From Gongronella butleri (lineage: Eukaryota > Mucoromycota > Mucoromycetes > Mucorales > Cunninghamellaceae), in the NCBI GenBank assembly GCA_025201375.1, contig JAIWZP010000036.1, positions 248,001 through 312,000 of the forward strand: a stretch of DNA of 64,000 nt. Direction: 5' to 3'. The position numbers and the translations under genes are program-made. Below the pieces are notes generated by a model that saw nothing but the letters and a program-made list of their open reading frames with translations, had not been told where the DNA came from and did no database searches. This document shows, piece by piece, positions 10,707 through 23,183 of this stretch (positions are counted from its first letter, which is position 1; each line of letters opens with the position of its first letter).

Positions 10707-13044
10707 CAAAAAGAGGTAAAAAATAAAAAAACGAATGAAAAATGAAAATAAAAGAAAAAGAAGTGTGCTTTTTTTTTTCTCTCTCTCTCTCCTTTTTTTT
10801 TTAATATTATGGTTTGATCCCCACTCGTTTCTCAATGGCTTGTGTAACACGGGCGCTTCAATTTTGCACAGGGAACACGGAAATCTCTGTGCGACGTGTC
10901 TCCGCCAATGATCGCCGTAATGACAGTCCGCCAGGCACCCCCCAAATCGCCTGTTTTCTAATCTTACAATCACAAGGATTTCGCAGGACACTTTGTTTCT
11001 CCCCCTCATGTGCACATGGCTTGCCGTGTTTCCGTGCCCGACCCACTTTCAATGTTTATGGTGCCTTTATGCGCGATCATGCTATTGTTTGTTGTCCCCT
11101 GACCTCATTTACGCGTCCCCTTTGTCGCGTCAGGCATAAATGGAGCCCTTTGCAATAAACAAATGCGTGGCATAGCTGTCGCTTTGCAAGGCCGCTTCCT
11201 TTTTACGGTTGTGACATGCAAATCTTGGCGCTCGGAGATGACGGCCCCTCTCACCAAGCGATCCGGGTGTGTGACGGACCTATTGTGCTTGGTCAGCACG
11301 TTGTCCATCATGCACATTCTACCAAAGAAAAAAAAAAAAAGAGGATGTCGAGCCACGTGTACGGCCAAAATCAACGTCAATTGACGACTTGCGCGTATTC
11401 AATGAGCCAGAGAGAGAGACATCACGTGACGGCTTGGTGCCTGGCGCCCTACTTGGGTCCATCTTGCCCTAGGGTTCAACCAGACGTGTGTCGTGAAATT
11501 CACAATTACGACCTTTTTCGTTTTCTGTTGCTTGGTCGTCGATAACCTTGCAACCTACAATGGCAAACCACCCTTTGAAAATAAAATCACACACTGTTTC
11601 GTTCAAATAAGCCCACCCTCGCGGCTCTGCAGCAACTGGATGACGCGCAATGGCATTTTCAAAAATCGCGGATTTTCCAAGTGGTGCAGTCGACCATCCA
11701 AAAATCGAGAAATAAAAGTCCTTAGATCACCGTGCCATTCAACCATATGGTAAACACTTTGTCGTAATTGATAGAAATTCAATAAAAAAGGTGCATTCAT
11801 CGACTGGTTTCCGCGTAAAATGCAATTTGGCTCTTTTTTCGCCTCAAGATCAAATCGACGAAAATTGGTCTCAGCGCCATGAAACACACACCATCAGAAA
11901 GAGCGCGGAATGTTGCGTACGTGGCTATCAGTGATCACTGCAAAATTGAGCTCCAGGCAGAATAAACGCGAGCAACCAGTTCGCGGGGCAACTTTGACGC
12001 GTGAAAACCGCGTCAGTCGTCAGATGACACGCGTCCGCCACTTATCTAATCCATTCTCCTGGCATCTCTCTTGCCCATGGACGCGTCAGCGCGGCTCCAC
12101 AGCGCGTTCAGGACGAGCAAGTTGCTTTCAAAATTTTATCGAAAATCGCGCATTGCTCGTTACGGAGAAGATCGACCTCTCGATTTTTTGGCCTTTTTCG
12201 TGGTTTCTCCCTCCGTGGCTTTTTAGGTGCAAGTTTCATGCCATTCTGGAGACCTCCATTTTTAATTTCTGGATCAGAGGCTCGTCAAGACAAAGTATTG
12301 ATTTGCGTGTAGCGCGCCAAAATGATTGGGGACAGCCGTGCCTTGAGGTCCCACTCGGTGATATCAGACTGAACGTTCACGTTAGAACGCACTTAGACGC
12401 ACAATAGTGTCTGGCTCGCCATTTGTATAGGCAAGTTGCTAAAAAAGTGCCTACCTATATATCAATTCCGCAATCTCTTTTTTAAGCAAACTCAAACTCG
12501 AACCAGCGGAAGGATGGACACAACGACTTGAACGCTACAAAGTTTCTCACCAAAACGGCTTGTAAGATTTTAGATGAACGCGACAAGTCATGGAAAAATG
12601 CATCTTATCGTGAATAATTCGACGAGATTTCAATGGACTCATCTCAAAGCACGCGTGCAATGATGCTAGCTACAGTAAGTATATGAGAGACAACAGATCC
12701 AGGTTTTTGAAGATGGACTATTTGTAACGTCAAGAATTTGAAATTTCAATTAATTTAGCGTTTTTTCTATGCCTTGCTTAGCATTGCTTCAGCTGTTTTG
12801 TTGACCTGATGGCCGTTTTTTGTGCATTGTCAAGTCGCGCACGTCATCAAAACCGTAAAAATGAGGATCAAACAGGCAATTGTTGAGGAAATGGCAATTT
12901 GGGAGTTTTTTTTCTAATGACAGCAATGTAAAATGAACAGAAGACGAAAAGAGCAAGTTTATTAGTTAGCAGGATATAAATTAGGCGGTTAGGAATGAGT
13001 ATGATGAAGAGGAAAAAGAGAGAAAAGGATGAAAAAGAGGTATT
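10707..13044. other. Intergenic tract holding R1 copy b
   Basis: This separates the Kre9-like gene from the 3' end of the acyl-CoA synthetase gene. It holds R1 copy b (about 11560-12400). The 5' part (10710-11540) has no recognisable gene, and neither does 12400-12960, which is AT-rich. Bases 12960-13044 are 3' UTR of the synthetase. Confidence 0.5.
11560..12400 (+). repeat. Dispersed repeat R1, copy b
   Basis: The plus strand matches 42570-43340 block by block. Examples are ATTTTCCAAGTGGTGCAGTCGA against a TTTTCCAAGGAGTACAGTCGA block, AATAAAAGTCC, CACCATCAGAAAGAG, GACGCGTGAAAACCGCGTCAG and TGGACGCGTCAGCGCGGCTC. It also matches the reverse complement of 860-1720, including a shared GATTTGCGTGT.GCGCGCCA block near its 3' end. 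It is non-coding. Confidence 0.78.
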
Positions 13045-15367
13045 TTAAGCGCGCTGTGCGGCATTCATGGCGTCCAAGTCCTCCTTGAATTTCTTGTTGA
13101 TGTCTTGGCGCTTGATCTTTTGCGCAGCGGTCATGAGACCCTAGAAAAAAAGAGATGTGTCAATTTTTCGCGGTCCAAGTGATTTTTTTTATCGTTTTTA
13201 CCGATTCGGTTGTCCATTCCTCGTGGCACAAGTAGACGTCAAAGAGGAATTCGGCAGGCTTGAGATTAGCCAGCTTGCCCTGTTCCGTGAGGGCTGCGAG
13301 CACGGCCTTGCGCACCTTTGGCGTCTGGCACAGGCGTTCCCAATCCTTCTCCTCGACGCCATTTTCATCGGCCCACTTGCGCACGGCAGGCTCCAATGGC
13401 ACGGCAAGCGCCACAGGCTTGCCAACAAGCGAATCGGCGTACACACAAATGTTGCCAACAAAGAGACAGCTCTTGTAAATGGACTCGAGCTTCTCCAGCG
13501 CAATGTACTCGCCATTGCTCAGCTTGACAAGGTTCTTTTTGCGATCAATGATGGAAAGTGTGCCATTCTCGTTCCATTCTGCAATGTCGCCCGTCATGAG
13601 CCATCCATCGTCGGTAATGGTCTCGCGTGTGATGTCATCGCGCTTCCAATAGCCCTTTGTCACCGACGGACCGCGCACCCACACTTCACCTTGCGGCTTG
13701 GGCGTGTTTGTCGAGAAATAATTGGCATCAGGCACATCCACCAGCTTGATCTCGCAGCATGGCACCGGGCTGCCCACGTGATTGTAGCCAAATTGCTCAG
13801 GTGCCATCACCGTCGACATGCCGCAGCTCTCGGTCCTGCAAAAAAAAAAAAAAAAAAAAAAAAACGAATCGTCAATGGGCTTGTCAAGAAAAAAAAGAGG
13901 ACGACAAGTGAACTTTACATGCCAAATCCACCAAGGATGGGACACAGACACACGGACAGGAACTTTTGCGTTTCAACAGAGAGCGGGGCACCGCCACTGA
14001 GGGCGAGGCGCAACCGGCCGCCGACCTGTTCGCGGATTTTGCTAAACACCACGGCATCCAAGATCTTGCTGGGCATGTTGCGCTCAAAGAGCCACGACTT
14101 GGTCGCGTACGCCTTGTAAAAGATCTTTTGCGCACCGGGCGACGATGAATTGATCTTGGTGAGAATGCCCTTGCGGATCGATTCCCACACGGCTGGCACG
14201 CCCGTCATCAGTGTGGGCCGGAATTCCTTGATATCGCCCTTGCAATTGCGCACCGACGCGTCCGTCAGCGTGCGGATTGACGCGTACCCAAGCGTCACGC
14301 CCCAAAACACACACGAATTCTCCACCGTGAACTCGAGCACGTGCGCCAATGGCAAATACGCCATCATGCTGTCACTGCTGCTGACGTTGCGGCCCATCAA
14401 CACTGTGACACCGCCGACTATGTATCAAAAAAAGGGGGGTAAGACGCGACTTTTTCGATTTTTTTTTTTTGGCTTTGGTCACTTGCTGGCTGCGACAATG
14501 TTCTTGTGAGAGAGCATGACACCCTTGGGATTGCCCGTGGACCCCGAGGTGTACATGATACAGCAGAGATCCTCGGGCTCGGGCTTGCGAGGCTCGCGCT
14601 GAAAGTCGTTTCCGAGTTGGATCAGGGCATCCAGGGTCAGCACGTCCTGCACATGGGCCTTGATGGAATTGGCAACTTCCGGATTAGGCTCACCCGAATA
14701 CACGACGAATTTGAGCGAGGGGCACTTGGCGGCCACGCGTGCAACCACAGGCAACAGGTCCACCGTGGTGAAAATCGCCTCCACTTCTGTTTCAGTCATC
14801 GAGTGTAGCAGGCCTTCCTCGCCCAATGTTTCATACGCGGTCACAATCGTCATGTTCTGCGTAAAAAGCCCATGCGCCATCAGCAGCCAGTCCATCCTAT
14901 GAAACATGAAAAAAAAAAGTGGATGAGTCACGTCACTCTTGGAATTTCTTGATTTTCTTTGCCATTCTCCCTTACGTGGTGCTTGAAAAGATCTCGACCT
15001 TGGCCTTGGATTCCAAGCCGAGCGCCACAAACGCATTGCCAATAGCATGGCAGATGGCCGACGCCTCATTGTAGCTGACATACTCGTAAGGCGACATTTG
15101 GAAGTATTTCCACGTCTTCATCTGCTTGGTCTCGACACCATTGACATACTTGGTGACCTCCTTCTCCTCCTCGACGATCCTTTCCACGCGTCGGCGGCCA
15201 AACGCCTTTTTGTCGCCATACTTTTTCACGCTGTGCTGGAGTACATCATACAGCGTGTGCACCGTGGTGCCTGGAACGCGCACAATCGCATCTGGAGACA
15301 GTGTCGATCGTCGGATGCGACCACCATTGGGTTGAGCGGGTCCAATTTCTTCAGTAAAAAGCTTCAT
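13045..15367 (-). CDS. Long-chain acyl-CoA synthetase (FAA/ACSL type)
   Basis: Exons 15367-14976, 14896-14487, 14417-13919, 13835-13202 and 13140-13045 encode 676 residues, a normal length for the family. The enzyme activates long-chain fatty acids with ATP and CoA, usually at the ER, peroxisome or lipid droplet. Visible motifs are the AMP-binding P-loop YTSGSTGNPKG (about 245-255), the YLPLAHVLE block, GGAPLS, the adenine motif GFGMTESCG (about 434) and the DGWLMTGDIAEWNENG plus IIDRKKNLVKLSNGEY FACS signature. The second intron begins GC, not GT: its donor is A|GCAAGT, after 14487. This is the only junction I found that restores the frame, and it gives KNIVAAIGGV, as expected of the family. 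There is no peroxisomal targeting tripeptide; the protein ends NAAQRA. Confidence 0.93.
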
Positions 15368-16530
15368 GCTTGCGACGTGTAAAATGTGAGGGATGAAACA
15401 AGTAAAAAAGGGGGAGAACGATAAAAAAAAAAAGCCATGCGCTCATTTAAGCAATTTAAAGTTTACAATCTCCGCATTTTGGTTGAGCGGCAGGTCGTGT
15501 GGTTCATTCTCCTCTCGCTGACATGTGACGCTTCCCAATTTCATTATTTTTTGTTGTCAATGCACCGACAGCTTACCTTTTGAGGTCATCAAGACCGTGC
15601 TCACACAAGGTCCAAATGAGAGGATCAGCGTGTACGCTTCATGAGAAAAAAAGCGGCAAATGAGGCACGACAATGTGTTTCTGCATTTTATGATCGCTTT
15701 TGTCTCTGCAAATCTAAAACGTGCCATCGGCTCCACTCTTTTTTTTTTTTTTTGACTCATCGGTGCATCAGCAGCAAGTGGAAAAGCATGGCAGACAGGA
15801 TTATCATGTGGCTATGACCCTTTTTCTCGGTTCTGCTTGCGGATCATCCCACCTTTGGTGAGCAAAAATAAAAAAAAAAAATCGTGGTGTTGGTTTGTAT
15901 CAAGGTGACACGGCCATCCTCATGCCCATGAGTAAGCGTCGTACAATGCCAGCTGGCCTTGGAATTGCGATACGTGCGCGTGCGCGCATCGTGTTTTTTG
16001 TCACCCAAGCCAAGCGCATCGATCGGCCAAGCAAGGTGGCATGAGCGCGCGCGCTTGCACCAGCCGCTTGGACCCTTTTCCCCTCATCTGCTTATCAATT
16101 GCGGAGATCTGAGACCCGATCCCTCTTTTGCCTGCCTGCCTGCTTGTCAGCAAAAATCGCGGAATGCCCCGCCAAATTCTGTGACACGCGCACACGAAAA
16201 AGAAACGTTCCAATGACACCTTCTCAAACAAAGGGGGACCATGACAAGTCCCACGGCTGTCATGAAGGCGCCACCGTCGCGAGCCTATTTGTCATGATGT
16301 GCTGCCGCGGCTAAAACAATGGTGGTGTACGACATCCGGTGTCGTCAAACGGAAATTCAGCCACATTCTCCTTTCTGTCCAATCTTTTCGATTTGGCTCA
16401 CACTCCCAACCCGCATCAATGCACCATGACAAGCTTGCATGCATCATCAAAATGGATCGGCAACATCAAAAGAGTCGCTTACGGCTCTGCACGGCCCGTC
16501 GTTCCTGCCGTTTGCCTGAGTTTATTTATT

Positions 16531-16532
<2 letters not shown>

Positions 16533-16579
<47 letters not shown>
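16533..16579. repeat. Poly(T) run of 47
   Basis: The longest homopolymer in the window, directly upstream of the 500-bp array. It may be the oligo-A end of a retrotransposed sequence on the minus strand or simple slippage. No target-site duplication was identified. Confidence 0.9.
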
Positions 16580-16581
<2 letters not shown>

Positions 16582-16615
16582 GACGCAGCACGAATACTGT
16601 ATCCGTGTTGCTTGT

Positions 16616-18670
16616 CAAAGGACGGCCAGCAGTAAAATCACAGGGCCAAAACGGCCCCTGAAGACTAATTCGCTGAGATCTCGACGCAATGTTCCCAAAC
16701 CACAAGCGCTTTTACCGCGTGTGCCCGCTGATTCATTTGACGTGACTCACGCGTCGAGGCGCTCAGCCGTTGCCGCCGTACGAGACAAAACGGTGCTGAC
16801 GCCACCCCCCCTTTTACGCCAATGATACTGGTGCTCCCTCAGAAACTTGCCCATCTGGTCTCAGATTTGAACCAGTTGATTGTAGACCCAATTTTCCAGC
16901 GGTGTTGATTTTTCACGCGAATCGGATCACTCAGTTTCGAGAAATGTCGAAATTCGTATTTGCTAGTGAAAACTTAGCGCCAAACGATATTTTACGCATT
17001 TCTGCCGATGAGCCTGACCGTATGGCACCAAATTTAAACCAGTGGATACTTGACTCAAAATATCGATGATTTCAAGTTTTTCCAGACATCAGATCACTCA
17101 GTCCTGAGAAAATGCATATTTCATAAATTCGAGGCCAAAACAGAATCGAAACGACCCATAAAGGCTAACTCGCCAAAAACTCGACGCGGTGTCCCCAACC
17201 CACAAGCGCTTTTACCGTGTTTGCCCGCTGATTCATTTGAAGCGCTTCATATGTCGGGGCAACCAGCCGTTGCCGCCGTACGAGACCAAATGCTACTGAT
17301 CGTACCCCATTTACGCCTATGAGACTGGCGCTTTCTCAGAAACTCGTTCATCTGGTTCCAAATTGGGACCAGTTGATGGTAGACTCAATTCTCCAACGGC
17401 GTTAACTTTTCTTGCGAATCGGATCACTCAGTCGCGAGAAATCCTGAGATTCGTATTTGCTAGCGGATACCCAGCGTTAAACAATATTTTACGCTTTCCT
17501 CCCGATGAGCCTGGCCATCCGGCTCCAAATTTAGGCCAGTGGATACTCGAAAACTTCCACGAATCCAAGTTTTTTTGCAAATCGGATCACTCAGCTCTGA
17601 GAAATTGCATTTTGCGTAAATTCAGGGCCAAAACAGGATCAAAACGATCCCTGAAGGCTAACTCACCGAGAACTTGACGCGATGTTCTTAAACTACAAGC
17701 GCTTTTACCGCTTACGCCTGCTGATTTATTTGAGGCGTCTCACGCGTCGGGGCGCTCAGCCGTTGTTGCCGCAGTACGAAACCAACAAATGGCGGTAAAT
17801 TTACCCCTATTACGCCCATGTAACTGGCGCTACGTCAAAAACTCGTTCCTTTGGTCCCAAATTTGAACCAGTTTATGGTAAACCCAATTCTCTAACGGTG
17901 TTAATTTTTTCCGCGAATTGGATCGCACAGTCCCGAGAAATCTCGAAGTTCGTGTTTGCTAGTGAAACTCTAGCGTCAAACAATATTTTACGCGTTTCTC
18001 CTGATGAGCCTGACTATCTGGCTCCAAAATTAGATCAGTGGATACTCGATTCTGAACTTCGATAATTCCAAAAAAAATTAGAGATCGGATCACTCAGTCT
18101 TGAGAAAATGCGTTTTGCATAATTTCAGGGCCAAAACAGAGTCAAAGCAATCCCTGAAGGCTAACTCGCCAAAAACTTGATGCGATGTCCTCAACTACAA
18201 GCGCTTTTACCGCGATTGCCCACCGATTTATTTGAGTTGTCTCACGCGTCGGGGCGCTCAGCCGTTGCCGCAGTACGGGACCAAATGGTGCTGAATTTAC
18301 CCCGTTTTACGCCTATGAAGCTGGCACTTGCTTCCACGGAAACTTGCGCATCTCATCTCAAATTTGGATCAGTTGATGGTAGACCCAATTCTTCAACGGT
18401 GTTAATTTTTTTTGGCAATCGGATAACTCAGTCATGAGAAACCGAGATATTTGTGTTTGCTACTGTAGTGAAAACGCAGCGCTAAGCAATATTTTACGCG
18501 TTTCACGCGATGAGACTGACCGGCTGGCGCCAAATTTAGATCATTGGATACTGGACTTGATTCCAAGTTTTTTCGCAAATCAGATCACTCAGTCTTGAGA
18601 AATTTCGAGATTCGTGCTTACTAGTGAAAACGCAGAGCCAAAAGTACATATTTTACGCGTTTTTCGTTTT
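16616..18670. repeat. Tandem array, four units of about 500 bp
   Basis: The anchor ACAAGCGCTTTTACCG starts at 16702, 17202, 17695 and 18197, giving periods of 500, 493 and 502 bp. Each unit also contains GGGCCAAAAC.G, a GTCGGGGCGCTCAGCCGTTG-like block, CCAGTTGATGGTAGAC and AATATTTTACGC in the same order. GGATCACTCAGT...GAGAAA occurs twice per unit, so each unit seems to be built from two related halves of roughly 170 bp plus a unique part. Units differ by scattered substitutions, so this is an old satellite-like array. No conserved reading frame runs through it. Confidence 0.88.
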
Positions 18671-19632
18671 TCGGGGTAAAACCATGCTTGGATGACGGGC
18701 AATGGTTACGGCTTTGCTATTTTCATGGCTTCTTCTCCTTTCATATAAAAGGGCTAGGGCGATCAGCCTGTGTTGATCCTTGGTCGATATGTGCACAATT
18801 TTCAAGAATTTTCACCAAGTCTATTACTGACCATCTCAAATCACGCGATGACTGCCTCCAAAACTGGTTCATTAGGCCATTTCGTCGCGTCTTTTTTCAA
18901 CATGATGGTGTTTGAAAACCAGAGGTCCGCTGCTCAGTCGTTTGGCAGATGAATCCAAAATAGAGACATTTTCACAAATTCAGCAGAGGATTTCGAAATA
19001 TTTCGAGGATAGGGATGAAACTGGCACCATTCAAAAGAGACACGCTCGGACGTCATTTCTGTAATGCTTGTTTGCCCGATGCGGGTCCTTTGTATGATTG
19101 TGAAAGCCGTTCAAACATTTCAAAAATGATCAGCCTCGGTGTTCTTGGCAACTGATTGAACAATGCACGGCATTTTTTAACATGTCGAAGCATCTGTTGA
19201 ATATCTATCGAACGAAACCAGCTTCATCGATGGATGGATAAAACTCGCAGAGAAAATCCACTTTTTCAGCAAAATCTTTGATTGCGAGCGATTTTCTCGG
19301 CAACGATCTACTACTGTAAACAACCTGTGGTTTTTACTGCAGTTTTACAGTACTGTACTACGTAACAAACAGGGGGGAAAGCATCCACTGGAATGACTTG
19401 CGGCGCGTTTGCTTGGGTTTTAACTTTTTGCATCAGTCATTATTCCTCCACCAGGTTGCAGCCCACGCACTCAGCGCACAAAAATGTGCAAAATAATAAA
19501 AAAATACGTATGTATCATCATAAAAATTACTGTAAATATAAATAAAAAATAAAAATTCCATGCAATCCACACCTTAATTTGGAAGTGTCAAACCTTAAAT
19601 TTTTGCAAAAAAAATCTTGCCCAAAGTAGGCA

Positions 19633-19828
19633 CAGTAGATTCTGGATATATCGGCACCTGCTATATCGGTTTTCCTCGCTATATCGGCAGCTTTCAAAAA
19701 ATGGTCTACATATAAAAGACGAAAAACCTAGAAAAATCCGCTCACTATATCGGCATTTGGCAGGCTTTTTGTATATCGGCAGCAAAAAAATCGAAAATTT
19801 TTGAAACCGATATATCCATAATCTACTG
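19633..19828. mobile_element. MITE-like element with 22-bp terminal inverted repeats (pogo/Tigger type)
   Basis: The left end begins CAGTAGATTCTGG followed by ATATATCGG. The right end, reverse-complemented, begins CAGTAGATTATGG followed by ATATATCGG, so 21 of 22 positions match. Inside are several more TATATCGGC copies. The 196-bp length and CAGTAGA-type termini fit a non-autonomous relative of Tc1/mariner pogo-like transposons. Both flanks show CA where the classic target duplication is TA, so target-site evidence is weak. There is no transposase frame. Confidence 0.65.
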
Positions 19829-20635
19829 CACTTTTCTCAGTTGATCGCCGTTCATGCGTCACTCTTTGTGCTTTTTCTTACGTTGGAGCGACTTGCTTGC
19901 CATTTTGTCAGCCAATAGCAAATTGTCAGAGTTACCTGTTTGAGATGCATTGATTACTCGGAGTTCGAAATTTCTCAAATTTGGCATTTCTGAGATTGAA
20001 ATGTGTGACCCCTGAGTGACCCCTAAATTTTTCAAAAGTGGTCGTAGCGCTTTGGGGTTTTACAGTAAGCTTTCTTGTTGCAAATTTTGCGCTGAACGCG
20101 ATGAAGCTATTTTTGAGCGAGGTCAACCATGCAGATAGACTGATGAATGCAAAATAGTACAAATAAGATGTTTTTGGCATTTTCGAGTCCAAAAAAAATT
20201 GGGCGGGTTCGTTTTGAACACTGGGCTATAGTTTACGCCGTGACGCATAGTTCATTGGTGGGCGAGCAGGCTGTAAAAAAATTTCTGGAGGCACAGCAAG
20301 CCGGCAAAGTTTGAAAAGCACGTTTTTGGCGTTTAAAAGATAATGTAAATGTGTACGTTTTTGCGCAGTGTACTGTACCTACAGTATGATACAGTAGCGT
20401 GAGGCTTCAGACATTGAAATGAGAGCACGCGTCAGTTTCTGTCCACTGAGGTTGAAACATGCACGGCTCATTCGCTTTATTTGCGTGCAAAATCCAAAAA
20501 AAAAACGGATAAAAATCGTGCTGTTATTGCGTGTTTGGCCTTTTCTTGGGCACTTACGATACTGAGATGCTGACTGATTTTTTTTCACGCTTGCGGAAAC
20601 TTCTGATTAGTGAATACAGTATGGACAGGCAGGTA

Positions 20636-20880
20636 GAGTCGAGCCAGCGTCATGTCTGCCGAACCAAAATCGAAAATACGAGTTTTCAGGGTCATTGCAC
20701 ACCAGGTCGCTGAAATCTCAACGCGAACTGTCCAAAACACAAATGATTTTACCGTCTTTGAATACAGATTCGTTTGAAGTGACTCGCGCATCGATACGTT
20801 GGGTCGCTGTCGTTGTCGCGACCATGACTACGCACCATAGAAGGTGGCGATTTTCACCCTTTATTTTATGATACCCCATT
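20636..20880. repeat. Diverged single unit of the 500-bp array family
   Basis: This follows the same order of blocks as the array: an AGGGTCATTGC segment, GCTGAAATCTCAACGCG, ACACAAATGATTTTACCG, ATTCGTTTGAAGTGACTCGCGC, then GTCGCTGTCGTTG. Similarity is clear but much lower than between the array units. Confidence 0.6.
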
Positions 20881-21141
20881 GTATCTTGCGCTCATGAAGG
20901 TCAAGCAGTGGAACGAATCAATAAAGTATTGGAAAAAAAATAAAAAAGGCTGCTCAATGTCAAAATTATGTATGATCTTGTATTGTTCCAACTTGCGGAG
21001 CAGAACGTGGTCAATTAATATCAAAAACGCGCCCATGGAATGGCGACAATAAAAAATAAGAATTTATTGTCCGCAATTTGACCCGTTCCTCTTCTTTGTT
21101 CTCCTGTTTTTTTTCTTTTCTTCAAAACCCTTTCTTTTTGA

Positions 21142-23183
21142 ATGGTCAAGTCGAAGAAAGCGAAAGTTCCAAAGCACGAGTATAAAACAGGTGATATTGT
21201 GCAGGTTTCCTTCCCTGGCTATGGCATGTGGCCGGCGATTGTAAGCCCAAAGAGAAAACAAAGAAAAGAGACAAGAAAACGCGAACACATGGTTCTCACT
21301 ATCATTTCTCACCAAGGTCGACGCGGACGAGAACCTGCCCGAATCGATTCTAACGAAAAAACAAGCCCTCGTTGCACGGCCCGACCGATATGTCGTTTTT
21401 TTCTTTGGTTCCTTCGACTAGTACGTGCATGCGCACGGCATCATGCCCATGACTCACCTTCCCCCCCTTTTTTTTTTGTTGTCTGGCTCTTTTAGCTGCA
21501 TCACTGTCGCAGATAAAATGAGACCACTGGACCCCGAGGAAAAGAAAAATGACGAGTCGCGCGGCAGGCCTTATATGGAGGCCATTCAACAAGCGCTGGA
21601 CAAGCAGGTGTGGGCCAATGCGCTTCATGAAATGGGGATTACGTACACCCACCCCGTCACCAAGGAGGCCATCCACGAGCTGTATGAAGATAGCGAAGAA
21701 GACGCCACGGATGAGGATGCGACCATTGAGGACGAGAGCGAGAAAACGGACGAGGAGGACGAAAATGAAGAAAAGTTGCCAAAGGACGCGTCGCCGGCGC
21801 CAACGTCCTCGTCGTCGCGTGCTCGCCGCACGCGATCGGCTTCGGCAGTAGCCTCTGGTCCTGGTTCACCCCACACTGGCGCGTCCCTGTCGTCAACTCG
21901 AGAAACATCCGCCACCAAGCCCGTGATGCGAAGCAAGATTCCCTCAACGAGCAGCAAATCCAGGTCCGCGACCCCGGGCAAGGCGACCACACCCACAAAC
22001 ACCGGGTCGCCAAGCAAAAAGGCGCAAAACACGCCTTCACCCGACTCTGACATCAAAACAGACACCGATCAATCAGATACCCAGGTAAGAAAAACAAAAA
22101 GAGACGCGACTGGCAACAAAAAGGCAATAGAGATTGTGGCCAAATGGTTTTTTTTCACACGCTTTCCTACCCCCCTATTTTTTTTTACAAGAACCACGAG
22201 TCACCCGCGTCGCCTGTCATTTCGCTTACGCCTCCTCCTCCACCCGTCGTGCCACGCAAGCGCCCTGCGCTCGCCGAGCTTGTCAAATCGCCTGATCAAC
22301 GTCGCGCCTTGAAGGATGCGGCCAATGAGCCACCGGAGCATGAGCGACTCTACCTCAACATGCTCGACATTCGCCATCAGATTCAACGCATCGTCTATGC
22401 CAAAGCGGATGTAAGTGCTTGCAAACAAAAAAAATGAGAGAAAAAAAAAGGAAAAAAAGAAAAAAAAAAGAAAAAACGACGCGTCGCGTGTCGCGCCAGT
22501 GGCTCACGCGCCTGCCTTCCTTTTTGGGTCGCCAATAGGACAATTTGTCTGAGCAGGATTTCGACGTGCTGAATCGCTGTCTCACACGTGCAGAACAACT
22601 GACGCCCATGATGACCAAGGAGATGTTGCAGGTAAAAATATGAAAAGTTGCAAAAATCGATAGCTCCATCTCTTTTTCATAGTCGTCGCAATTGTATGGC
22701 GTCATCAAATACACGAAAAACATGCTTCCCAAGGAATTGCCTCTTTGTGTGCGCGCGATTGCGCTGGCAGAGCTGTGGCGCACCAAATATGACGTGCACA
22801 CGATCCACCGGCCGCGTCCGCCGACGGCGCCTATTACTTTGGATGATTCGAGTGCGTCGACGGAGACTGGCGAGGAGCAACAGGCCCAATTGGCGCCGGC
22901 TAAGAGCCGCCCACGCGCCAAAAAACCTTCTCCATCGACCAGCCGCGCCCCTCGTGCTTCGCGACGCAAGGATAACCTTGGCCCACTCTTCAAATTCGCA
23001 ATTAGCACGCCGCGCCGCATCGCACCAACCCCTGGTGTGTCATCCAGTGGCCAAATGCCGCCTTTCAACATCTATGCGCCCTCTGTCCACCACACTGCCG
23101 ACGATATCCGCCTCATCAAAGCGTATCCGTACTATTACAGCGACCCTTACTTGAGCAATCTGGTCCCCACGTCCATACGCTAA
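21142..23183 (+). CDS. PWWP-domain protein with C-terminal TFIIS-N/IBD-like helical domain
   Basis: Exons 21142-21240, 21317-21420, 21496-22084, 22192-22410, 22539-22631 and 22683-23183 encode 534 residues. Residues about 12-90 form a PWWP domain: YKTGDIVQVSFPGYGMWPAI, then a bulky-residue strand RPDRYVVFFFGSFDY. PWWP domains bind methylated histone H3 tails and DNA. A long acidic and then Ser/Thr/Pro-rich linker follows. A helical domain at about 305-400 (PEHERLYLNMLDIRHQIQRI, through the segment ending ELWRTKY) looks like the LEDGF integrase-binding/TFIIS-N fold that docks chromatin and elongation factors. The tail has basic Ser/Pro-rich motifs. A nuclear chromatin-reader role is inferred from this layout, which resembles HDGF/LEDGF proteins. 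All six exons join in phase. Confidence 0.85.

Larger units (their letters stand above)
15368..21141. other. Long gene-poor, repeat-rich tract
   Basis: Nearly 6 kb without a supported gene. It holds a 47-T run (16533-16579), the roughly 500-bp tandem array (16616-18670), a MITE-like element (19633-19828) and a diverged single array unit (about 20636-20880). Between them are short ACAGTA-rich and AT-rich stretches with no recognisable coding content. It ends at the PWWP gene. Confidence 0.6.

Noticed and set aside
13157..14119. 320-residue plus-strand frame
   Set aside because: It is antisense to exons 3 and 4 of the acyl-CoA synthetase, whose minus-strand frame has all family motifs.
16616..18670. 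CRISPR-like or rDNA-spacer reading of the 500-bp array
   Set aside because: The units are far too long and continuous for CRISPR, and no rRNA sequence is next to them.
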